Program-made: the position numbers and the translations under genes | From: Proteromonas lacertae | Taxonomy: Eukaryota; Sar; Bigyra; Opalinata; Proteromonadidae | NCBI GenBank assembly: GCA_002245135.1 | Contig: NGBS01000305.1 | Span: forward strand, 62,001 to 126,000 | DNA: 64,000 nt | Direction of reading: 5' to 3' | In this document: in pieces, positions 44,601-57,577 of the stretch | Layout of the letters: each line of letters opens with the position of its first letter | Position numbering within the stretch: the stretch's first letter is position 1 | The notes under the pieces: generated by a model | What the model was told of the DNA's origin: nothing | What the model saw: the letters and a program-made list of their open reading frames with translations, nothing else | Database searches by the model: none

Positions 44601-47330
44601 TATCTAACATATACAGAGAGTATCAAGTTAATACTGTGTGTCTGTACTCAACAGGGAGAAAAGAGTAAATTTCATCCCATTGAGTACAGACAAACAGTAT
44701 TAAGCTTATAATATGTGTATGTAATACACATACTATAATACATCTATCTATATATTAATATCAAAAATTACTCAAAATTTGACTGAATCTAGTTTCAGAT
44801 TCAGTCAAATTTTAAGTAATTTTTGATATTAATATATATTTATATACAATTAATAGTATCTAACATATACAGAGAGTATCAAGTTAATACTGTGTGTCTG
44901 TACTCAACAGGGAGAAAAGAGTAAATTTCATCCCATTGAGTACAGACAAACAGTATTAAGCTTATAATATGTGTATGTAATACACATACTATAATACATC
45001 TATCTATATATTAATATCAAAAATTACTCAAAATTTGACTGAATCTAGTTTCAGATTCAGTCAAATTTTAAGTAATTTTTGATATTAATATATATTTATA
45101 TACAATTAATAGTATCTAACATATACAGAGAGTATCAAGTTAATACTGTGTGTCTGTACTCAACAGGGAGAAAAGAGTAAATTTCATCCCATTGAGTACA
45201 GACAAACAGTATTAAGCTTATAATATGTGTATGTAATACACATACTATAATACATCTATCTATATATTAATATCAAAAATTACTCAAAATTTGACTGAAT
45301 CTAGTTTCAGATTCAGTCAAATTTTAAGTAATTTTTGATATTAATATATATTTATATACAATTAATAGTATCTAACATATACAGAGAGTATCAAGTTAAT
45401 ACTGTGTGTCTGTACTCAACAGGGAGAAAAGAGTAAATTTCATCCCATTGAGTACAGACAAACAGTATTAAGCTTATAATATGTGTATGTAATACACATA
45501 CTATAATACATCTATCTATATATTAATATCAAAAATTACTCAAAATTTGACTGAATCTAGTTTCAGATTCAGTCAAATTTTAAGTAATTTTTGATATTAA
45601 TATATATTTATATACAATTAATAGTATCTAACATATACAGAGAGTATCAAGTTAATACTGTGTGTCTGTACTCAACAGGGAGAAAAGAGTAAATTTCATC
45701 CCATTGAGTACAGACAAACAGTATTAAGCTTATAATATGTGTATGTAATACACATACTATAATACATCTATCTATATATTAATATCAAAAATTACTCAAA
45801 ATTTGACTGAATCTAGTTTCAGATTCAGTCAAATTTTAAGTAATTTTTGATATTAATATATATTTATATACAATTAATAGTATCTAACATATACAGAGAG
45901 TATCAAGTTAATACTGTGTGTCTGTACTCAACAGGGAGAAAAGAGTAAATTTCATCCCATTGAGTACAGACAAACAGTATTAAGCTTATAATATGTGTAT
46001 GTAATACACATACTATAATACATCTATCTATATATTAATATCAAAAATTACTCAAAATTTGACTGAATCTAGTTTCAGATTCAGTCAAATTTTAAGTAAT
46101 TTTTGATATTAATATATATTTATATACAATTAATAGTATCTAACATATACAGAGAGTATCAAGTTAATACTGTGTGTCTGTACTCAACAGGGAGAAAAGA
46201 GTAAATTTCATCCCATTGAGTACAGACAAACAGTATTAAGCTTATAATATGTGTATGTAATACACATACTATAATACATCTATCTATATATTAATATCAA
46301 AAATTACTCAAAATTTGACTGAATCTAGTTTCAGATTCAGTCAAATTTTAAGTAATTTTTGATATTAATATATATTTATATACAATTAATAGTATCTAAC
46401 ATATACAGAGAGTATCAAGTTAATACTGTGTGTCTGTACTCAACAGGGAGAAAAGAGTAAATTTCATCCCATTGAGTACAGACAAACAGTATTAAGCTTA
46501 TAATATGTGTATGTAATACACATACTATAATACATCTATCTATATATTAATATCAAAAATTACTCAAAATTTGACTGAATCTAGTTTCAGATTCAGTCAA
46601 ATTTTAAGTAATTTTTGATATTAATATATATTTATATACAATTAATAGTATCTAACATATACAGAGAGTATCAAGTTAATACTGTGTGTCTGTACTCAAC
46701 AGGGAGAAAAGAGTAAATTTCATCCCATTGAGTACAGACAAACAGTATTAAGCTTATAATATGTGTATGTAATACACATACTATAATACATCTATCTATA
46801 TATTAATATCAAAAATTACTCAAAATTTGACTGAATCTAGTTTCAGATTCAGTCAAATTTTAAGTAATTTTTGATATTAATATATATTTATATACAATTA
46901 ATAGTATCTAACATATACAGAGAGTATCAAGTTAATACTGTGTGTCTGTACTCAACAGGGAGAAAAGAGTAAATTTCATCCCATTGAGTACAGACAAACA
47001 GTATTAAGCTTATAATATGTGTATGTAATACACATACTATAATACATCTATCTATATATTAATATCAAAAATTACTCAAAATTTGACTGAATCTAGTTTC
47101 AGATTCAGTCAAATTTTAAGTAATTTTTGATATTAATATATATTTATATACAATTAATAGTATCTAACATATACAGAGAGTATCAAGTTAATACTGTGTG
47201 TCTGTACTCAACAGGGAGAAAAGAGTAAATTTCATCCCATTGAGTACAGACAAACAGTATTAAGCTTATAATATGTGTATGTAATACACATACTATAATA
47301 CATCTATCTATATATTAATATCAAAAATTA
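41654..47330. repeat. Tandem array, about 22 copies of a 256 bp unit
   Basis: The period is 256 bp, measured between successive ATCTAGTTTCAG landmarks (41715, 41971, 42227 and so on). About 22.2 units are present, and they look identical by eye. Each unit contains a long hairpin with roughly 34 nt arms (AATATCAAAAATTACTC... around an AGTTTC loop), a second inverted pair with GTCTGTACTCAA on the left and TTGAGTACAGAC on the right around 28 nt, and a short ATGTGTAT/ATACACAT hairpin. The second pair includes CCCTGTTGAGTACA-like sequence, nearly the element's terminal motif CCCCGTTGAGTACA. Confidence 0.97.
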
Positions 47331-47667
47331 ATTAAAATTTATAGCAATACCAAAGTTAATTACAAAAGAAAAAGTAGTTATTGTATAATATAGTTTATTA
47401 TTTTTAATTACGAAAAAATTTAAAAAGATGTACAAAAATATAAACAATTACATATGAAATTAACGAAAAAAAAAAAAATAAGGGGGTAAAAAAATTCAGG
47501 ATTTACAACACATTTTTTTGTTTATCTCATCATCCAATTGAAATTTTTTGAAAAAAATTTATATTATTAATAAGCATAATATGTACATATATAATATGAA
47601 ATAAAAGTGAACTAGTTGGTGTAATAGTTGATATCGCGACATGTTGTATATGTTATATGACCACCTA

Positions 47668-47770
47668 TATATCCCTTCATAACTCATTATGAGTAATAGC
47701 ATTATGTAATTAGTTTGTTTCTAAAGTTTCTAATCGCTCAACGGGGAGTTGTACTCAACGGTGAACAACA
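47668..47770 (-). repeat. Right terminal inverted repeat
   Basis: The reverse complement of 36963-37065, with one difference near the tip (GAACA preceded by GT where a CCCC-matching GG is expected). It ends GTACTCAACGGTGAACAACA. Confidence 0.93.
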
Positions 47771-48346
47771 CTCATAGAATCCTTATTAATAATAAAGAAA
47801 TGTATAGTTTAAGATTGAAAAAATCAATTAATGCAGCCATAAGTGGTCTATGTTTAGAATATATTGAAGAGTTGCTTAAAAGATTTAGTAATACAGATAA
47901 ATATAATTATTTATGTATAGAAAAATTTCCTTCTGAGGTATAAGAATTAAAGATAGCATCATTGTTGAATCCATTAAATAATAAGTTGATCTTACTATTA
48001 TCATAAAACTAAGCGTTTCTGAACTTATCTTTGTATTTCGTTAACTTTCAATTCACACATTATGACATTATTTCTAAAATTTGAGCACCTCATGGTCCAG
48101 ACTATAGAGCATAATAACTGCATCTTGGATCTCCAATTTTTATTTATATATTATGCTTATTGAATGAGAGTGCTCAAAAAATAAAAAGAATCGACACAAA
48201 CATAAGTTTGATCATTTTTTCAATTTTTATTTTTTGATCACCTGCCTCTATATCGTAATCTAGCTATTTCCTTAATTATTTATAATTGATTTATAGCATA
48301 ATAAAATAATACACATATGTAACACATAATATTTTTATATACGTAT
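47771..48346. other. Spacer with a short coding-like fragment
   Basis: From about 47772 to 47943 a frame of some 57 codons looks coding (helical, Lys/Leu-rich). Its apparent start lies inside the element's end, so it is probably a truncated gene cut by the insertion. It may be a transposase tail, but no signature is visible. The rest holds nothing I can support. Confidence 0.35.
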
Positions 48347-51300
48347 TTATACTTTTATCAAAACACTAATAGAACGAGTAAAATCTTCAATTATTATATA
48401 ATATTGGTCTTCTTTAGAATTATAATCATTTATTCTTCCAATTCTCTCTTCTACCTTTCCACCAAATTTTATATTCACCTCTACTTCTTCTCCTTCTTTA
48501 TATATAGGTTTTGATATTGTTTTTTCTTCTTCTCTTTTTTCTTTCTCTCTTTTCTTCTTCTCTTTTTTCTTCCTCTAGTTTCTTTTGTTTTTCTTTTTTT
48601 ATTTTCTCTTCTTCTTCCATTTTCTTTCTTCTTTCTTCTTCCTGTTGTTTTTTCTCTTCTTTTATTCTTTCTTCGTCTTCTATTCTCTGTTTTTCTTCCT
48701 TCTTCTTTATCATTTCCAAATGCTTTGGTTTTGTCAATATTTTATCTTCATTCATTGTTTTTATTATTTCATTATTTCTTTCATCTTTATATCTTATTTC
48801 ATATTCTCTTCCTCTATCTTTGTATCTATCAATTGATAATACTTCACATTCTACATCAATTCCTAATTTTTCATCAACATAAAATCTATTCCAAGGTGGT
48901 ATAAAGTCTTTATGTTTTACATCATTATTTTCATTCACTCCTTTTTCATATTTCATTTCATTTTTATTATCTTCTTCTTTTTTCTCTTCTTCTTTTGTTC
49001 TTTCCTTTCTCTTCTCTGTTAATTTTCTCACATTTTCTGGTTTTATTCCATATCTAATCACACTACCAACCTTTAAACTAAATTCATTCTTTTCATTATC
49101 ATAATCATTTACAGTTGTTGTAATCCATTGTTCTTTACCTTTAAACATTAAAAACGATTCAACTTCTTCACCAATATATTATCTTCATCTTTCTTTTCTT
49201 CTTCTCCTATTCTTTTAATTTCACTTTCATTTACATCTCTTATATATTCATATTTATCTACATTGTCAATACATAATATGTATTTCATTTCATCTGTTAT
49301 TGAATGAATAAATCCATTTTGATTATGATAAATAATTCTTTCATTTATTTCATATTTATGATATTGTCTTGTTTTAGGAGTTAATTCATCTTCTTTCACT
49401 TTATAAAGTAGTGGATTATGATTAAAATCTTCTTCTAAATCATAACAATTTTCATTATAATGAACAAATATTACTTTATATTCTTTCCTATCTTTCATTA
49501 CAATATCTCCAATATTATATTTGTTTTTTGTTTTAAATGAATCCCTTCTTATTCTTTCTATTGATATATTTTCTTTGTAATTACCATTATCATACAATAT
49601 TGAATATTTACTATTATCATCTTCTACTCTTATTATTATTCCCTTTTCTCCTTCTATATTCATAATTCTATCACCAACTGTGAATAGTGTGTTTAAATCA
49701 TTATATGGATGAATATTATCTTCATTCACATATTTATATTCATGACTTTTATATATTATTCCATACTGTAATTCATATTTTGATTCATCTGTTAATTTAT
49801 ATCTTATTTCGTTTATTCTACCTTTGTAATTATGCATTCCATAATTTGCACTAACAACCATTTTTAATCTATAATTATTGTCTTCATATAAATATATCTG
49901 ATTATGATATATATTTTCAATTAATTCTTTATTATTTGAAATTGAATAAGTTCCATTTTCGTTTATTGAAGTTATTCTACCTTTTGTGATTAACTTTTCA
50001 TTTTTGATGTATAGTACTTTATCATTCTTTTTAAATTTTGATAAACTAATCATATAATCAGGAATATCATGAAGTAAGTATTTATTCAGTAATAACAAAT
50101 CATAATCATTTGTATTTCTATTGTAAGATAATATAATTCCTGGTAAAACACAACTTTCATCAAAAAACACATTCACTTTAGTTAATATATTATATTTCTC
50201 ATTGAAATAAGGATGAATATCTGAATAATTGACTAATTTGACAGATGAATTATCTGATTTGACAAATACTTTATTATTATTAATTTTTTCTATCACACCT
50301 TTGTTCATTTTGTTCCTTTCATTTTTAACTTCATCAACAAATAACACTTTATCACCTACTAAATACTGATTTTCAGATATTACATCTTTTATATCCGTCC
50401 TTTTTTCATTTTCAATATCTATTATTGGAAGATTATATTCTTCATTATATCCAATTATCTTTCCTTTTTCTTTTTTATCACTATATACTACATAACAAGG
50501 ATAGGAAATTTTATCTTTTGTTTCTATCACTTCAACTACATCCATTACTTTATATTTTCCTTTGAATGAAGGAATGTATTTACTCTCTTTTAAATCAGAA
50601 AAAACAATGTTATTTATGATATATTGATTATTATAATATGCACTAATACCATCAGTCATTTTAATTCCAATTTTCATTACTTGAACTACAACATTATTTG
50701 ACTGTTTTAATTCATAATAATCACCTATTTTGACTGTTTTACCTTCAATTTTATTATTTGTTTCAACTTTTTGATTTGCTTTATCTTTTGAAGGTTTTAT
50801 TAGTTTTTCTTTCACATTAAAATCATATTCACCATTTTCATAAGTAATATTATAACTTCCATCTTCATTTATTCCATTGATTATTCCTTTTCTTTTAATG
50901 TTTCCATGATTTAATAACTGTTTTTCTTCTATTCCTTCATGAATGGTGTTGGTTTTAAAAGAATATATTTCATATCTATTAGATAAACTAATACAACAAT
51001 ACAGTTTCTTTTTTTCATCTAGATTTAAAACCACTCCATAACTATCTCTGCTCTTATCATATACTATACTACCTTTCTTCCATCCTACTGCTTTTATTGT
51101 AGTTTCTAATAAGTTGTTTGTTTTAATTGTGTTGAATAAAGGATTATTCTTTAAATCAACACAAATATTCTATTACAATAATAATCACATAAGAATACTT
51201 CAACTTCATTCTTCATCTTTTCATAATCAGCATAATGTAATGATTGTTTTGTTATTTCTTTTTTATATTCTTCTAATTTTAATTTAGTATTATTATCTAA

Positions 51301-51910
51301 TAATTCTTTATATGCATTAAACAAACCTTCAACTATTTTTAATAATTCTGTTGATTTAAATTTTGTATATTCTAAATCCAATTCTTCTAATCCTTTCACC
51401 AATTCTTCTATATTTCTATTCTCTTTTATCAATTTTTCATATTTACTTAAATCTATTGATCTATTAGTTTGTTTAAATTTTAATCTATTTATTCATATTA
51501 TTGTATTTATTGAATATATACATAAATTCATTAATCTTGGATTTAATATCATCAATATTTCTTTGTTTTTTTAAATCATTATCAGTTTGAAGTGAAAGAA
51601 TTTCGACTTTATTTTCATTCACAATTTTTATTATTTCTCCTTCGCTTTCATCTCTATACTTTATCTGGTACTCTTTTGTTCCTAATTCTTTATCATCATA
51701 ATATCCAGCTTTATTGACATAATAATCATCATGTTCTATTATTCTTCTATTCAATCTTCTAATTTTACCAATCTCTACCTTGTGTACTAACAAATAGCCA
51801 TATTCATTTCTTTCACTGTCATAATCACTAATTACTGTTTTTATCCATTTTTCTTTACCTTCAGAAGAAATTAACACCTCTGCTTCTTCTCCTACCAAAA
51901 TATCATTCAT
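48347..51910 (-). CDS. Long Tudor/Agenet-like repeat protein with several frame breaks
   Basis: The ATG at 51910 starts a protein of about 1180 aa read through frames that change near 51487 (at AAA-TAG, +1), about 51165, about 49165 and about 48530. Coding-like sequence spans each junction and the last frame ends in TAA at 48347. Repeated small beta modules of the form G-D-x-(I/V)...G-x-I-x-x-(I/V)-x-(E/D)-(D/N)-x-x-Y-x-(I/V)-x-Y-(D/E)-N-G recur about every 60-80 residues. They resemble Tudor, Agenet or SH3-like reader repeats. The first and last modules (with (K)WI(K/T)T...DYDxE(R/K)NE) are clearly paralogous. A Glu/Lys/Arg coiled segment lies before the C-terminus. A role in binding modified histones or Arg-rich tails is possible but inferred. 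Confidence 0.6.
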
Positions 51911-52227
51911 TTCTGTTTTATATATCTATTTTTATGGAAATTAATGTTTTCTATCAAATCTTATAGTATTTGAACTGTTCAGTGATATTTATACTGGTGT
52001 GTTTGACTTTATAAAAAAAAATTCTATTCAAGCTTATCTCAAGCTGTATTTTTCTCATTTTACACCTTTTCTTTATTTTCGTTTTTACTACTTTTGTTTA
52101 TAAATAACTACTTTTGTTAAATCATTTCAATTGTTTTTACTAACATTTGTTTAATTATTGTCCAAAGTTAAATAAAATATAGGGGTTTCAAAACTGTTTT
52201 ATTTTATTTTTTTAAAAATTCTGACTA
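51911..52227. promoter_or_regulatory. Divergent intergenic region with paired GCTTGA motif
   Basis: It separates the minus-strand repeat protein from the plus-strand pseudokinase gene. At 52028-52044 two TCAAGC copies lie 5 nt apart; read on the minus strand this is GCTTGAGATAAGCTTGA, about 120 nt upstream of the 51910 ATG. The orientation matches the motif-gene relation seen at 23181 and 28188. Confidence 0.4.
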
Positions 52228-55200
52228 ATGCCTGAAGAAGAATTACCAAAAAGAGTATTTTCTATATCAATAATATTTTGTTTATAGATTGGTAATTACG
52301 AAATCCTTGATGCGATTGATAGTGGTTCATTTGGTCGTACTTTACATGCTAAGAGAAGAAATGGTGATGAATTTGCAATAAAAGTATTTGATCTACCATT
52401 TAATTCAGATGCTGCCAATACAATAATAACTCAAGTATATAGTGATTTTCTTTATGATATGATCATTAGTTAAAAGCAGCTTGCAAATTAAAGCACAATA
52501 GTCTAGTCGAATATGTAAATCATATGAAATTTGAAGATAAATACTGCATAGTTATGAAATATTACCCTGTATCGTTAAGAAGTATGATTGATAAAAAAGA
52601 ATACATTGAAGAAGAGACAATAAAGAAATGGATGATAGAATTAGCTGATGGTTTAAACTATTTACATAAAAATCACATTGTTCATCCCGCTCTATCAACT
52701 CAAAATCTATATGTTCTTCATAATGATATATTTATCTGTGATTATGCACCAACAAGAGAATTTTTCGACTTGAAGAAACAAAATTCGAGTGATAGTAGTG
52801 GAAGTGGAAAGAAGAAGAAGAAGAAGCAAATTAATTATTATTTACCACCTGAAAAGTACAAAGAAGGTGAAGAAATCACTCATAAATCCAATCTATGGAG
52901 TTTAGGTTGTATATTATACGAAATTTTGTGTGGATCTCCCCCATTTACAGAAGAAAATGACGCAGCTCAAGCCAAATCAGTTATTAACAAACCTACACCA
53001 GAAGATGCTTTATTGGGATGTGGAAATGATGTGTTTGCTGAAATTATACAAATGTTGTTAAGAAAAGATCCAAAGCAGAGATATATATTGAAAACTATAA
53101 TGAATCATCCATATTTAAATAATAGTATAATTATATTGTATCATATATATTATTGTAGAGCAAATCCTTCAATTGGGTAATCATCGAGTTGATTTGGTAT
53201 TTAAACAAGCAATTCCTGTAAATAAAGTAAAAATATTAGATTTCAATGGTATACATATGAATAATGAGATATTTGAGAATTTAATGGCAGTTATAACACT
53301 ATTTAGTGATGTAAAAGAGTTGAAGTTAAATGATACAGGAATATGTAAAAAGAACTTTGAATATGTAGTGGATTTGTGTTACAGAGGTTTACCAAATTTG
53401 AAAACATTATTTATACAATGTATATATAATAATAATAATAATTATTATTATTTATGTAAATAAAATAGATAATAATATATCAAAACAGTTACTTCCATCT
53501 TTATTAAATGCAATATCAGTTGGTTGTCCTTCTTGTAGTTATGTATATTTGAATAGTGATACAGAATCAGTTGAAAGGAATAGTATATATCAATATACAT
53601 CAGTTAAGAGTGGATGTAGTTATTTAAATTGTTCAAGTATTTATTATTATTATTATGTAATAGATGCAAAATTGGGTGACGATGGAATGATTATATTTAA
53701 AAATGCACTTTCACATTCATTAAGATCGTTACGAGTCTTAGTATTAAGAAGTATATAATTATAATTATAAAAATCATTTTTATTTATTTATTTGTATAGA
53801 TAATTGTATAAATGCTTCAGGAATGGAAGCTATCAAAGAAGGTTTATTAGAAGGATGTAAAGGAATTACCACAATTGATTTAGGAGGAAATACAGCTCAA
53901 GGTAATCACATTGGAACAAGAGGTGCTGAATGTATTAAAGAGTTATTTGAAGGTGGATGTTTATCTATTGAATTCTTAGATTTAGAAGGGAATAATATAG
54001 GTGATGAAGGATTAGCTTTAATAAGTGAAGGTATTCAGAGTGGTGGTACAAGAATTTCATATTTGAATTTAGCTGCTAATCGATTAACTCCTGTTGGTAT
54101 GAAGGCAATTACTCCAGCATTAATTAAAGGATGTATTCAGATTAGAACATTGGTATTAGATAGTATTTATCATTTTTTTAATGTTTTTATTTTTTTTAAA
54201 TAGATAATAATCTAAGTGGTGAAGGAATGGGTTATATTTGTGAAGGCTTGATGAAAGGTGCTTATAATATTGCATTTCTTAGTTTTAAAAGTATTTAATA
54301 TTTTCTACTTTATTGTTATTTAGATTGTAATCTATCACTTGCAGAAATGACTTTGTTGAGTAAAGTATTTAGTCGATGTTCTGATCTTCAAGAAATCAAT
54401 TTAGAGAATAATGGAATTGGAGATGATGGAATAGGCAAAATATATGGTCAATTTGGTCAAAAAGACTTTAATTTATTATCAATTCATTTGAAATACACTT
54501 TATTAACTAGTGATGGATTATTTTCCCTATTTCAAGCTTGTAAAGTGAATAATCATTCATTAGTTGATCTTGATTTATCACGTATATTTATTTATTATTA
54601 TATTTTTATAGATAATTCAATAACAAGTAATAAATTGAACTTTTTAAATGAATCACTTATTTTTGGTGGTTCTTTATTAACAAACTTGGATTTGTCATGT
54701 ATTTTATTTATTAATTATTATTAATTATATAGTTAATGGTATAAGAGGTGAAGGTATGGAATTGATTGTAGATGGATTAATACATTGTAATTCTTTGAAA
54801 ACATGTGATTTATCAAGTACAAATATATTTATTATTATTATTATTATTATATCAATAGATAATCCAATTGGTGATAATGGATTTGAATTCTTATGTAATG
54901 GTTTAATGAAATCTCCAAATCTTCAGAAATTAGTATTAAGTAATTGTAAGGTAGGAAATACTGGTTGGAATAAATTCGAAGGTTTTTGTCAGATTGTAGC
55001 TGGTCATTTATCTGTTATTGATTTGAGTAATAATTGTATTGGAAATTTGGGATTAGAAACAATGGTGAAAGGATTAATAAACTGTAAACAATTGGAAGTT
55101 ATTCATTTAGAAAGTATAAACTTCTCCTTTTTTAACTATTCTATTATATATAGATAACATGGTTCATGCTGATGGAATGAAACATATTGCTTCACTATTC

Positions 55201-57529
55201 CTCATCAAGAATAACATTAAAGAATTATACTTGGAAGATAATTTAATCACAGAAAATGGATTATTTTACTTAAACGAAGCTATATCCAAATGTAAAGATA
55301 ATTCTCCACTGGAAATATTAAATGTAAAAAACAATCTAATTAGTTGTGAAGGTGTATTTTACATTACTCCAGCCATGACAAACAGATGTTTTGATATTAA
55401 AACTTTGAATTTTGACTGTAATATGTTGAATGATCAGGGAATGAGTAATTTTAGAGATATTTTTTACAGTTCATTAACAAGTTTAGAAGTATTATCACTA
55501 CAACGTATATTTATATATTTTAATTGTTTTCTATATAGAGAATAATATCACATCTCAAGGTATTAAAGATCTAAGTGATGGTTTATCAAAGAGTATTTGT
55601 TCATTACGTGAAATTTACCTTGACGAAAATAGAATAGAAGGAGAAGGAGTAAAATATTTAGCAGAAGGATTAGTAAATTGTTTGGCATTACACACCATTA
55701 GTTTATATTGGAATAACATTGGAGATGAAGGTGCAATTGGTATTGAACAGTTATTATCAGCAGAAGATAAAGGATCTATTAAAGTATTGAATTTAGATAG
55801 GAATAATATAACCAGTAATGGATTAGTAAATATAGCAAATGGTATAAAAGTATGTGGAAGAGAATTAGAAATATTGAATTTAAGTAGAAACAGTATTGAT
55901 GATAATGGTGCTGTAAGTATCAGTACAATTTTAGACACTTGTGGAATGAATTTAATGGAATTGAATCTTGAAGGAAATACAATAACAAGTGATGGATGTA
56001 AAGTAATACATGATGGTTTAAATAAGTGTAGATATTTGTATTATTTGAATATAAGTTCAAATGCTCTTGAAAATACTGGTATTAAACAATTGAAAGATAG
56101 TTTAAGTGCAGGAAGTTTGACTTATTTCAATATTAATAGTATTTATTTATTAATTCATTATTGTTAATAATATTATTTAGAAAACAGTATTCAAGACAAT
56201 GGCGTAGCATTATTAGCATCATTTTTACCAAAGACAGTTTCACGATTGATATTAAGTAACAATCGGAATAACTCCAACTGGTGTATCTTCGGTCGGTTCA
56301 ATTATTAACTCCAATTTCTATATTACTGAATTGAATCTAAATAGTATATATATATATATTATTATGAATTTATATTATTAATATTGTATAGATAATCGAC
56401 TGGGAAGTGATGGTGTTGCTAATTTGAGTGATAGTTTAAGTCAACATGGACAATTCATTAATTATTTATCATTAGAAAATAATGTAATCAATGATAAATG
56501 TTGTGCCAAATTCACTCAAGCATTGATGGATGGAACAAAGAATTTGAAATATATTTATTTAGCAAGTATTTATCACTATTATATTAATGTAATTATTTAT
56601 AAATAGATAATCAAATAACAGACACATTTATTGAGAAATTTGTAAAGTGTTTTAGTTTTTGTAAATCAATAGAATTAATGGATTTATCAGGTAATAGAAT
56701 TGGAGATAAATCAATGAAACAATTCGCTAAAGTAGTAAAAGAAGAAGGTTATCCAAAATTGAAACATTTATTGTTAGATAGTATGATATATATGTCTTTA
56801 TTGTTTATTATGTTTATAGGATGTGGATTAAGTAATGAATGTGGTAAATCATTCAGTGAATGTCTTCATCTTAGTTGGAATGGATTAGTTACATTAAGTC
56901 TTGAAGGTAATGAAATTGGCGATAAAGGAATTATTGATATGGAAAGTGGTTTTGTTGAGAGTTGTAATACTTTAGAGTCATTAAATATGTCAAGTATAAT
57001 TTTTATGTTTAAATTATTATTATTATTATTATAGAGAATGGAATAACAAGTATCAGTTGTATTTCTTTAGCTAATATTATCAAGAGTAATAATTGTATTG
57101 TAAATTTGAATTTATCTGAAAATATAATTGGAAATGAAGGTTTTAAGAGATTATGTGAAGGTTTGAATAATTGTTCATATTTGAAATTATTGAATTTAGA
57201 TAGTATATAATAATATATTGTTCATATTATTATTTTTATAGATACTTCTTTAGGTGCAAAAGCTATGGAAGATTTATCAACAATATTGATGTTATGTTGT
57301 CCAGGTATTAAGACAATATTTTTAAGATGTAATAACTTATCAACAGAAGGTATTGAATATATTAGAAATGGAATATTAGAAGGAAATAGTAATAGTCTTA
57401 CTACCATTGGATTAGAGAGTATATTATATGTATATTATTATATTCTTTTTAGATTGTGATATTGGCTCAAAAGGTCATGAAGTATTGATGGAGTTATGTA
57501 AAAGTTGTCCAGAGTTAAAAGTTGTTTAA
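52228..57529 (+). CDS. Pseudokinase fused to ribonuclease-inhibitor-type LRRs
   Basis: The ATG at 52228 is followed by a 33 nt intron (GTATTT...TATAG, 52255-52287). The kinase domain has a Gly-rich loop (SGSFG) and the beta3 Lys (FAIKVF). The HRD loop reads HPALSTQN (no catalytic Asp), DFG reads DYA, and the Asp of the helix-F SDVW motif is Asn, so it should be catalytically dead. The PPE and WSLGCILYEIL segments are normal. After it come many LRRs of about 28 residues (LxxLxLxxN-x-I-x-x-x-G) to TAA at 57529. Around 15 introns, nearly all GTAT...TAG and TA-rich, fall at the same place in a repeat, just before the conserved Asn. A scaffold or sensor role is likely. Confidence 0.85.
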
Positions 57530-57577
57530 ATCAATTGTAATTGAATAAAAATGTCTATATTAATATATTTCTTTATA

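Larger units (their letters stand above)
36963..47770. mobile_element. 10.8 kb integrase-type element with terminal inverted repeats
   Basis: The first 103 bp (36963-37065) and the last 103 bp (47668-47770) are reverse complements, almost perfect (one mismatch near the tip). The ends are TGTTGTTC...GAACAACA, the same tips as the MITE at 12202-12840. CCCCGTTGAG occurs twice in each end. Inside are a decayed coiled-coil gene, a D,D35E integrase gene, a small unknown gene and a 5.7 kb tandem array. No matching target duplication is visible (atact outside left, ctcat outside right). No polymerase B, capsid, ATPase or protease gene was found, so it is not a full Polinton. It is closest in logic to Ginger-like integrase transposons. 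Confidence 0.85.

Noticed and set aside
41654-47330. CRISPR-like array
   Set aside because: The whole 256 bp unit repeats without variable spacers, and the setting is eukaryotic; it is a satellite-type tandem array.
36963-47770. Full Polinton/Maverick
   Set aside because: Integrase and inverted repeats are present, but no polymerase B, packaging ATPase, protease or capsid frame was seen, and no 6 bp duplication.
48511-48882. Plus-strand Phe/Ser-rich frames
   Set aside because: Shadows of the Glu/Lys-rich coiled segment on the minus strand.
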